From Streptomyces silvae (lineage in GTDB: Bacteria; Actinomycetota; Actinomycetes; Streptomycetales; Streptomycetaceae): 64,000 bases of DNA. The position numbers and the translations under genes were made by a program. Where the stretch lies: NCBI RefSeq assembly GCF_016745505.1, contig NZ_JAERUC010000149.1, forward strand, positions 1 through 64,000, in the 5' to 3' direction. Position 1 is the stretch's first letter, and the number at the start of each line of letters is the position of its first letter. The notes below the pieces were generated by a model that saw nothing but the letters and a program-made list of their open reading frames with translations, was not told the DNA's origin and did not search any database. This document shows, piece after piece, positions 57,974 to 64,000 of this stretch.

Positions 57974-59002
57974 TCACGCGGGCGGGAGCTCCCCCGAGCC
58001 GCGCGGGATGAGCCGGGTCGGCAGCTCCACCCTGGCCGGGGCGTGCGCGGCGCCGTCGAGGCGGCGGAACAGGTGTTCCGCCGCGGTGCGGCCGACCGCC
58101 GCCGCGTCCTGCGAGATCACCGTGATGCCGAGCAGGTCGGCCAGTTCGATGTCGTCGAAGCCGACCAGGGCGATCCGGCGCTCGCACTCGGCGAGGACGC
58201 GGACGGCGGTGACCGTCACCCGGTTGTTGCCCGCGAAGAGCGCGGTCACCGGCTCCGGCCCGGCCAGCATGGCCTCGGCGGCCGCCCTGACCCTCGCCGG
58301 GTCGGTAGGACCGAGGGAGACCCAGGAGTCCTCGACCTCGATCCCGGCGTCCGCCAGCGCCGCGTGATACCCGCGCAGCCGCTCCGTGGCGGTGTGGATG
58401 CGCGGCTGGTCGCCGATGAAGCCGATCCTGCGGTGGCCGTGCGCGACGAGATGGGCGACGCCCGCGCGCGCCCCGCCGAAGCTGTCCGACAGGACCATGT
58501 CCGCGTCCACCCGGCCCGCCGGACGGTCGACGAACACCGTGGCGATGCCCGCCTTCATCTCCGGCTCCAGATAGCGGTGGTCGTCGCCGGCCGGGATCAC
58601 GATGAGGCCGTCCACCCGGCGGGCGCAGAGCGCGAGGACGAGCTCCTGCTCACGCTCGGGGTCCTCGGCACTGGAGCCGTTGATCAGGAGCGCGCCGTGG
58701 GCGCGGGCCACTTCTTCCACGGCGCGGCTCAGCGGCCCGTAGAACGGGTCCGCGAGGTCCTCCAGGACGAGGCCGATGGACGCGGTGCGGCCCTTGCGCA
58801 GGACGCGCGCGCTGTCGTTGCGGCGGAACCCGAGCGCCTCGATGGCCTCCTGGACGCGTCGCTCGGTGTCGGGGGTGACACCGGGCTCGCTGTTCACCAC
58901 GCGGGAGACCGTCTTGAGGCCCACTCCGGCACGGGCGGCCACATCCTTCATGGTCGGCCTGTTGCCGTAGCGGGACTCGGAATGGCGGGCGGTCTCGGCC
59001 AC
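57974..59002 (-). CDS. LacI-family transcriptional regulator
   Basis: A 342-residue LacI/GalR regulator. DNA binding: MKDVAARAGVGLKTVSRVVN followed by the hinge helix DSARVLRKGRT. Effector domain: GLVLEDLADPFYGPLSRAVE, GLIVIPAGDDHRYL, VTALFAGNNRVTVTAVRVL and IALVGFDDIELADLLG. GTG 59002 has AGGACAG upstream. It is divergent from a ROK-type glucokinase gene with a shared palindromic site, so a sugar or sugar phosphate is the probable effector. Confidence 0.92.
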   Translation of the reverse strand: MAETARHSESRYGNRPTMKDVAARAGVGLKTVSRVVNSEPGVTPDTERRVQEAIEALGFRRNDSARVLRKGRTASIGLVLEDLADPFYGPLSRAVEEVARAHGALLINGSSAEDPEREQELVLALCARRVDGLIVIPAGDDHRYLEPEMKAGIATVFVDRPAGRVDADMVLSDSFGGARAGVAHLVAHGHRRIGFIGDQPRIHTATERLRGYHAALADAGIEVEDSWVSLGPTDPARVRAAAEAMLAGPEPVTALFAGNNRVTVTAVRVLAECERRIALVGFDDIELADLLGITVISQDAAAVGRTAAEHLFRRLDGAAHAPARVELPTRLIPRGSGELPPA

Positions 59003-59096
59003 GGTGCGCTGTCCTGACGTCGGGAACGGGTGATTCCGGCCTCCACCGGCGGTGCCGGGAGGGGGCCGGATGCTGTGGCGTCGAGCATAGGCCCTG

Positions 59097-59108
59097 GACA
59101 ACGTTGTC
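59097..59108. promoter_or_regulatory. Perfect palindrome between the LacI and ROK genes
   Basis: GACAACGTTGTC is a 12-base perfect palindrome with the central CG typical of LacI-family operators. It overlaps a TTGACA -35-like box on the minus strand (59105-59110), followed after 15 bases by TATGCT (59084-59089). It likely controls one or both divergent genes. Confidence 0.65.
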
Positions 59109-59185
59109 AAGAGAATGGAGACTGGGTGGACCATCCGACTGAAGTCGCAGGTCCTGCGCCCCACCCCTCCGGAGAGTCCACACCG

Positions 59186-60160
59186 ATGCATACCGACCTC
59201 GTCGCCGCGCTCGACATCGGCGGTACCAAGATCGCCGGGGCGTTGGTGGACGGCGCCGGTTCCCTACTCGTACGGGCGCAGCGTCCCACGCCGGCCCGCG
59301 AGGGAGCCGAGGCCGTGATGGGTGCGGTGAGCGAGGTCCTGAAGGAGCTCCAGGCCTCCGCACTGTGGCACCGGGCGCGGGCGGTCGGCATCGGGAGCGC
59401 GGGCCCGGTCGACGCCTCGGCCGGCACCGTCAGCCCGGTCAACGTCCCGGGCTGGCGCGGCTTTCCGCTGGTGGACCGGGTGGCGGCAGAGACGGGCGGC
59501 CTGCCGGTCACGCTCGTCGGCGACGGGGTCGCGATGACGGCGGCCGAGCACTGGCTGGGCGCCGCCCGCGGCTACGACAACGCGCTGTGCCTGGTCGTCT
59601 CCACCGGTGTCGGCGGCGGTCTCGTGCTCGGCGGGAAGCTGCACCCGGGCCCCTCGGGCAACGCGGGCCACATCGGCCACATCAGCGTCGACCTGGACGG
59701 CGACCCCTGCCCCTGCGGCGCGCGCGGCTGTGTGGAGCGCATCGCCAGCGGACCGAACATCGCCCGGCGGGCCCTGGAGAACGGCTGGCGCCCCGGCCCG
59801 GACGGCGACACCACGGCCGCCGCGGTCGCCGACGCCGCCCGCGCCGGAGACCCGGTCGCGGTCGCCTCCTTCGAGCGGGCCGCCCAGGCACTCGCCGCGG
59901 GGATCGCCGCCACCGCCACCCTGGCGGACATCGACATCGCCGTGATCGGCGGGGGAGTGGCCGGCGCGGGCGAGGTGCTCTTCGCCCCGCTGCGCAGGTC
60001 CCTGCGCGACTACGCCACGCTCTCCTTCGTCCAGGACCTCACCGTGACCTCCGCGGTCATGGGCAACGACGCGGGGCTGGTCGGCGCGGCGGCCGCGGCC
60101 TCGGTGGCGACGGCCCGGCCCGGCGCGTCGAACGGCGTACGGGCCGTGGCCACCCCGTAG
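59186..60160 (+). CDS. ROK-family sugar kinase (glucokinase-like)
   Basis: A 324-residue ROK kinase. The phosphate loop is ALDIGGTKIAGALVDGAG, the sugar site is GNAGHIGHISVD (His and Asp), and the zinc motif CPCGARGCVERIASG is complete. VIGGGVAGAGEVLF is the adenosine motif. It phosphorylates glucose or a related hexose. ATG 59186 has GGAGAG upstream. The divergent LacI gene and the palindrome in between suggest sugar-dependent control. Confidence 0.92.
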   Translation: MHTDLVAALDIGGTKIAGALVDGAGSLLVRAQRPTPAREGAEAVMGAVSEVLKELQASALWHRARAVGIGSAGPVDASAGTVSPVNVPGWRGFPLVDRVAAETGGLPVTLVGDGVAMTAAEHWLGAARGYDNALCLVVSTGVGGGLVLGGKLHPGPSGNAGHIGHISVDLDGDPCPCGARGCVERIASGPNIARRALENGWRPGPDGDTTAAAVADAARAGDPVAVASFERAAQALAAGIAATATLADIDIAVIGGGVAGAGEVLFAPLRRSLRDYATLSFVQDLTVTSAVMGNDAGLVGAAAAASVATARPGASNGVRAVATP

Positions 60161-60181
60161 GCAGCCGGTCGGGCCCCGAAG

Positions 60182-60358
60182 TCAGCGGCTCGCGTCCGTC
60201 GGCTGCCGGGGCACCACCACCAGGAAGGCGTCCCGCTCCAGATCCATCACGACCTCGGCGGCCACGCCCTCGCAGCGGCGTGCGGCGGCGAACTCCTCCG
60301 CGGGCCGGCTGCCCCGCGGCCCTCCCGCGGGAAACTGCTCGAGTACCGTGCGGCGCAC
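60182..60358 (-). CDS. Small hypothetical protein (58 residues)
   Basis: A short protein starting VRRTVLEQFPAGGPRGSRPA and ending VVMDLERDAFLVVVPRQP. The C-terminal strand pair suggests a small beta domain. GTG 60358 has GAGGGGG 6 bases upstream and is preferred over ATG 60397. Function unknown. Confidence 0.6.
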   Translation of the reverse strand: MRRTVLEQFPAGGPRGSRPAEEFAAARRCEGVAAEVVMDLERDAFLVVVPRQPTDASR

Positions 60359-60543
60359 CGCGTACCCCCTCGTCGTTCCAGTGGCTGCCCGCTCCAACGA
60401 CGCCCGCCCGTCACGGGTTACGGCGCCGAGCGGGCCCGGGCCCGTACGGCGGGAGGCCTCCGGCGCAACCGTGTCACCCCCGTGGGGTTTCCGGAGCGGG
60501 GTGTTGCGGGCAAGCCACAGGGGGCTACGGAAGAGGGGGACCC

Positions 60544-61587
60544 GTGATCGTCTGGATCAACGGTGCGTTCAGTGCGGGCAAGACCAGCGCCGCGTGCGAA
60601 CTGATCGATCTGATCCCGAACAGCACCTTCTACGACCCCGGAGTGACCGGAGGAGGGCTGCGCCGGCTGCTGCCCCAGAAGAAGCTCGCCGAGGTGACCG
60701 ACTTCCAGGACCTGCCGATCTGGCGGCGTCTGGTGGTCGACACGGCGGCCGCGCTCCTCGCCGAACTCTCCGGGGTGCTGGTGGTGCCGATGACACTGCT
60801 GAGACAGGAGTACCGCGACGAGATCTTCGGAGGGCTCGCCTCCCGGCGCATACCGGTGCGCCATGTGCTGCTCTCACCTGAGGAAACGATCCTGCGGAAA
60901 CGGATCGCCGAGCGGGAGGAGTTCGCCGACGACCCCGAGCACAGCGAGCGGGTCAGGCAGTGGGCCTACGAGCACATCGAGCCCTACCGCGCGGCGCTCG
61001 GCTGGATCACCGCGGACGCCCACACGATCGACACCAGCGCGCTCACCCCGTACGAGACGGCCGAGCGGATAGCCGAGGCGCTGCGCACCGGGGAGGCCAG
61101 GGAGTGCGGCATAGTCCAGACGCCCGAACCGCGTGCGGAGACCGTCGCGTCGGGGGTGCTGCTCTTCGACGAGCAGGACCGGGTGCTGCTGGTCGACCCG
61201 ACCTACAAGCCGGGCTGGGAGTTCCCCGGCGGTGTGGTGGAGCCCGGAGAGGCCCCGGCGCAGGCCGGGATACGGGAGGTCGCCGAGGAGCTCGGCCTCC
61301 GTCTGGACACGGTGCCGGAACTCCTGGTGGTCGACTGGGAGGCGCCGAAGCCGCCCGCGTACGGGGGACTGCGCTTCCTGTTCGACGGCGGCCGTCTGCA
61401 CGGCGAGGACGCCGCCCGGCTGCTGCTGCCCGGTTCGGAACTGCGCGGCTGGCGGTTCGTCACCGAGGAGGAGGCCGCGGGCCTGCTGCCGCCGACCCGC
61501 TTCGAGCGGCTCCGCTGGGCCCTGCGCGCCCGTGAGCGGTCCAGCGTGCTCAATCTGGAGGCCGGGGTGCCGGTGGGCGGCCCGTAG
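60544..61587 (+). CDS. TmrB-like P-loop protein fused to a Nudix hydrolase
   Basis: A 347-residue two-domain protein. Residues 1 to about 175 resemble the tunicamycin-resistance ATP-binding protein TmrB: IVWINGAFSAGKTSAACELI with Walker A GAFSAGKTS, and VLVVPMTLLRQEYRDEIFGG. From about 200 a Nudix domain follows; its box is GGVVEPGEAPAQAGIREVAE plus ELGL, complete (G...E...REVAEELG). GTG 60544 is the start, with GAAGAGGGG upstream. The fusion suggests phosphorylation and hydrolysis of a nucleotide-like metabolite or drug; target unknown. Confidence 0.85.
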   Translation: MIVWINGAFSAGKTSAACELIDLIPNSTFYDPGVTGGGLRRLLPQKKLAEVTDFQDLPIWRRLVVDTAAALLAELSGVLVVPMTLLRQEYRDEIFGGLASRRIPVRHVLLSPEETILRKRIAEREEFADDPEHSERVRQWAYEHIEPYRAALGWITADAHTIDTSALTPYETAERIAEALRTGEARECGIVQTPEPRAETVASGVLLFDEQDRVLLVDPTYKPGWEFPGGVVEPGEAPAQAGIREVAEELGLRLDTVPELLVVDWEAPKPPAYGGLRFLFDGGRLHGEDAARLLLPGSELRGWRFVTEEEAAGLLPPTRFERLRWALRARERSSVLNLEAGVPVGGP

Positions 61588-61653
61588 CGCCGTACGGGCC
61601 GCCCGCGCGGCGGCTGGCGGCCCGGGGCGGCGCGGGTGCCGCCTCCGGGGCCG

Positions 61654-63018
61654 TCAGGCCTTCTTGGACTCCGCGTAGTTCCGGAGGAACAGCGCCTCGG
61701 CCACCGAGAGCCGCTCCAGCTCCTCGGGGGACACGCTCTCGTTCACCGCGTGGATCTGCGCCTCGGGCTCGCTCAGCCCGATGAGCAGGATCTCCGCCTC
61801 CGGGTACAGCGCGGACAGGGTGTTGCAGAGCGGGATGGACCCGCCCAGGCCGGAGGACTGCATCTCCTCGCCCGGGTAGGCGAGCCGCATGGCCTCGGCC
61901 ATCGACGCGTAGGCGGGGCTGGTGATGTCGGCGCGGAACGGCTGCCCCTGGCCGACCTGTTCGACGGAGACCCGCGCTCCCCAGGGGGCGTGCGACTCCA
62001 GGTGGGCGGTCAGCAGCTTCGTCGCCTCGGTGGCGTCCTGGCCCGGCGGCACCCGCAGACTGATCTGCGCCCGGGCGCTCGCCTGCAGCGAGGGAGTGGC
62101 GCCGACCACCGGCGGGCAGTCGATGCCGATGACGGTGACCGCGGGCCGCGCCCAGATGCGGTCGGCGACCGTACCCGTACCGATGAGCCCCACACCGTCG
62201 AGCACCTTGGCGTCCGAGCGGAACTCGCCCTCCGGGTACTGCAGTCCGTCCCACTCCGCGTCGGACGTGAGCCCGTCGACCGTCGTCGTGCCGTCCTCGG
62301 CCCGCAACGACGCCAGCAGCTGGATCATCGCCGCCAGCGCGTCCGGAGCCGCGCCGCCGAACTGCCCGGAGTGCAGGTTCCCTTCGAGGGTGTCCAGCTG
62401 TACGCGCAGCATGGTCATCCCGCGCAGCGTCGCGGTCACCGTGGGCAGCCCGACGCGGAAGTTGCCGGTGTCACCGATGACGATCGTGTCGGCGGCCAGC
62501 AGCTCCGGGTGCGCCTCGGCGTAGCGTTCCAGACCGCCCGTGCCCTGCTCCTCCGAGCCCTCCGCGATCACCTTGACGGACACCGGGACGCCGCCGTTCG
62601 CCTTGAGGGCGCGCAGCGCGAGCAGGTGCATGATGAAGCCGCCCTTGCAGTCCGCGGCACCCCGGCCGAACCACCGGCCGTCGCGCTCGGTCAGCTCGAA
62701 CGGCGGGGACAGCCAGGCGGACTCGTCCAGCGGCGGCTGCACGTCGTAGTGCGCGTAGAGCAGCACCGTGGGGGCGCCGGCCGGGCCGGGCAGGTAGCCG
62801 TACACCGACTGCGTGCCGTCGGGGGTGTCGAGCAGGGCGACGTCCTGGAACTCCTCGGCGCGCAGGGCGTCCGCGACCCAGCCGGCCGCCGCCTCGCACT
62901 CGCTCCGGGGGAACTGAGCCGGGTCCGCCACCGACCGGAAGGCCACCAGCTCGGTGAGCTCCGCCTTGGCGCGGGGCATCAGCGAGGCAACGGTCTCGGA
63001 AATCGGATGGGCGGTCAT
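61654..63018 (-). CDS. M20-family dipeptidase
   Basis: A 454-residue metallopeptidase of the M20 (CNDP/PepV-like) group. Zinc ligands: LLYAHYDVQPP (His, then Asp), RGAADCKGGF (Asp), EGSEEQGTGG (catalytic and ligand Glu), DTGNFRVG (Asp) and the C-terminal HAVNESV (His). Hydrolyses dipeptides or acylated amino acids in the cytosol. ATG 63018 has AGGAG 7 bases upstream and is preferred over GTG 63024. A small ORF with its own strong ribosome binding site lies directly upstream. Confidence 0.93.
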   Translation of the reverse strand: MTAHPISETVASLMPRAKAELTELVAFRSVADPAQFPRSECEAAAGWVADALRAEEFQDVALLDTPDGTQSVYGYLPGPAGAPTVLLYAHYDVQPPLDESAWLSPPFELTERDGRWFGRGAADCKGGFIMHLLALRALKANGGVPVSVKVIAEGSEEQGTGGLERYAEAHPELLAADTIVIGDTGNFRVGLPTVTATLRGMTMLRVQLDTLEGNLHSGQFGGAAPDALAAMIQLLASLRAEDGTTTVDGLTSDAEWDGLQYPEGEFRSDAKVLDGVGLIGTGTVADRIWARPAVTVIGIDCPPVVGATPSLQASARAQISLRVPPGQDATEATKLLTAHLESHAPWGARVSVEQVGQGQPFRADITSPAYASMAEAMRLAYPGEEMQSSGLGGSIPLCNTLSALYPEAEILLIGLSEPEAQIHAVNESVSPEELERLSVAEALFLRNYAESKKA

Positions 63019-63043
63019 GGGCACGCTCCTTGCGGGTACGACG

Positions 63044-63118
63044 TCAGGACTGTGGCGCGATGTGTACGCGGCCGGGAGCGACGCCGTGGAAGCGGCGTCG
63101 CATGGACAACGAATTCAT
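63044..63118 (-). CDS. Small upstream ORF before the dipeptidase gene (24 residues)
   Basis: ATG 63118 to TGA 63044 encodes a basic peptide beginning MNSLSMRRRFHG. GGGAGGA lies 6 bases upstream, better than for many real genes nearby. It ends 25 bases before the dipeptidase ATG, with the dipeptidase ribosome binding site in between, so a translational leader role is likely. Confidence 0.5.
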   Translation of the reverse strand: MNSLSMRRRFHGVAPGRVHIAPQS

Positions 63119-63212
63119 GGCTGATCCTCCCACAGCGGAGTTCGGCCACGGCGCGCCGTAGGATGCCGTGAGCAGCTGGGGCCACTGGTCGGATCGGGAG
63201 CAGAAGCACATC

Positions 63213-64000
63213 GTGAGCAGCGAGAACGCAGACGCCGGACGTGAGCCGGATGAGACGTCGTCGGTACCGCCGGAGTCCTCGGTATGGGATGTCGTCGTGG
63301 TCGGCGCGGGCCCGGCCGGAGCTTCCGCGGCGTACGCCGCGGCCGTGACCGGCCGTCGGGTGCTGTTGCTGGAGAAGGCGGAGATCCCCCGTTACAAGAC
63401 GTGCGGTGGCGGAATCATCGGGTTCTCGCGGGATTCCCTGCCCCCCGGATTCGAACTGCCCCTGAAGGACCGGATCCACGCGGTCACCTTCTCGCTCAAC
63501 GGGAAGCTGTCGCGCACCCGGAAGTCCAAGCGCATGCTCTTCGGGCTGATCAACCGGCCGGAATTCGACGCCGGGCTGGTCGAGGAGGCCCAGAAGGCGG
63601 GCGCCGAACTGCGCACGGGCGTGACGGTGACACGGGTGGAGCAGCACGGCACCGCCGTGCCCGACCGGCGCACGGTCGCCGTGGTGCTGGCCGGCGGGGA
63701 GACGGTGCTCGCCCGGGCCGTCGTCGGCGCGGACGGCAGCGCCGGCCGCATAGGGGCTCATGTCGGCGTGAAGCTCGACCAGGTGGACCTCGGGCTCGAG
63801 GCGGAGATCCCCGTACCGGAGACGGTCGCCGAGGACTGGGCGGGCCGGGTGCTCATCGACTGGGGTCCGCTGCCCGGGAGTTACGGCTGGGTCTTCCCCA
63901 AGGGGGACACCCTGACCGTCGGTGTCATCGCGGCGCGCGGCGACGGCGCGGCGACCAAGCGGTATCTGGAGGACTTCGTCGGCCGGCTGGGCCTCGCCGG
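63213..64000 (+). CDS. Geranylgeranyl reductase-family FAD protein, N-terminal part
   Basis: At least 262 residues, cut by the window end. FAD binding is shown by DVVVVGAGPAGASAAYAAAV and VLLLEKAEIPRYKTCGGGI, the latter with the conserved Cys typical of geranylgeranyl reductase-like flavoproteins. VVGADGSAGRIG is the GD motif. The family reduces double bonds in prenyl lipids such as menaquinone or polyprenol chains. GTG 63213 is used; TAGGAT (63159-63164) may be the -10 box. Confidence 0.88.
   Translation, partial: MSSENADAGREPDETSSVPPESSVWDVVVVGAGPAGASAAYAAAVTGRRVLLLEKAEIPRYKTCGGGIIGFSRDSLPPGFELPLKDRIHAVTFSLNGKLSRTRKSKRMLFGLINRPEFDAGLVEEAQKAGAELRTGVTVTRVEQHGTAVPDRRTVAVVLAGGETVLARAVVGADGSAGRIGAHVGVKLDQVDLGLEAEIPVPETVAEDWAGRVLIDWGPLPGSYGWVFPKGDTLTVGVIAARGDGAATKRYLEDFVGRLGLA

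Overview
The window is a chromosomal segment of a high-GC actinomycete, almost certainly a Streptomyces. The evidence is the very strong third-position GC bias, frequent GTG starts, AGGAG-type ribosome binding sites, TAGnnT-type -10 boxes often placed 6-8 bases before a start codon (leaderless messages), and many typical Streptomyces families (bxl-type xylobiose operon, DUF305 and LVIVD proteins, DUF5134, DUF6421, DUF6986, ROK kinase). It is gene-dense and mostly chromosomal-arm or accessory metabolism. I see no rRNA, convincing tRNA, CRISPR array, insertion sequence, prophage or polyketide/peptide synthase genes.

Layout. 1-5.3 kb: end of a GH16 glucanase, an aldo/keto reductase, a membrane Ser/Thr kinase, an Lrp regulator overlapping a HAD phosphatase, and a divergent AGAT-type amidinotransferase. 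5.4-10.7 kb: a likely catabolic cassette read leftward (short-chain dehydrogenase, Baeyer-Villiger monooxygenase, SMP-30-like beta-propeller) with a divergent TetR regulator and a double operator. 10.8-12.2 kb: a lipoprotein, then a scar where two truncated genes meet head to head, one of them the tail of an MmyB-type regulator. 12.4-23.3 kb: FUSC exporter, lactonase-like propeller, CbiX-like protein, GlcNAc-kinase-like ATPase, uracil-DNA glycosylase, saccharopine dehydrogenase-like enzyme, APC permease with UspA, BNR-repeat protein and an acetyltransferase.

23.4-36.3 kb is the centrepiece, a glucuronoxylan utilisation locus: LacI regulator, xylobiose-type ABC importer (binding protein and two permeases, no ATPase), GH3 beta-xylosidase, secreted GH10 xylanase, sodium:solute symporter and a Tat-exported GH115 alpha-glucuronidase. 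CGAA-N-TTCG palindromes lie upstream of both the importer and the xylanase and tie them to the LacI regulator. The xylanase and GH115 would cut the polymer outside the cell, the ABC importer would take up short xylo-oligomers, the GH3 enzyme would split them inside, and the symporter may import the released (methyl)glucuronate.

36.3-47.9 kb: an old yellow enzyme, methyltransferase and ArsR regulator group; ferredoxin reductase; a divergent DUF305/LVIVD secreted pair sharing a promoter region with an 18-bp perfect palindrome; HAD, PAP2, M56 peptidase and DUF5134 genes; acetyltransferase and glycerophosphodiesterase. 48-56.5 kb: a three-gene DUF6421-SDR-threonine aldolase operon closed by a strong hairpin; B3/4 protein; acyltransferase; thioredoxin-like protein; a leader peptide followed by a flavin reductase; and etfBA. 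56.6-64 kb: DUF6986 lyase-like protein, a LacI regulator divergent from a ROK glucokinase with a shared palindrome, a TmrB-like/Nudix fusion, an M20 dipeptidase preceded by a small upstream ORF, and the start of a geranylgeranyl-reductase-type flavoprotein cut by the window end.
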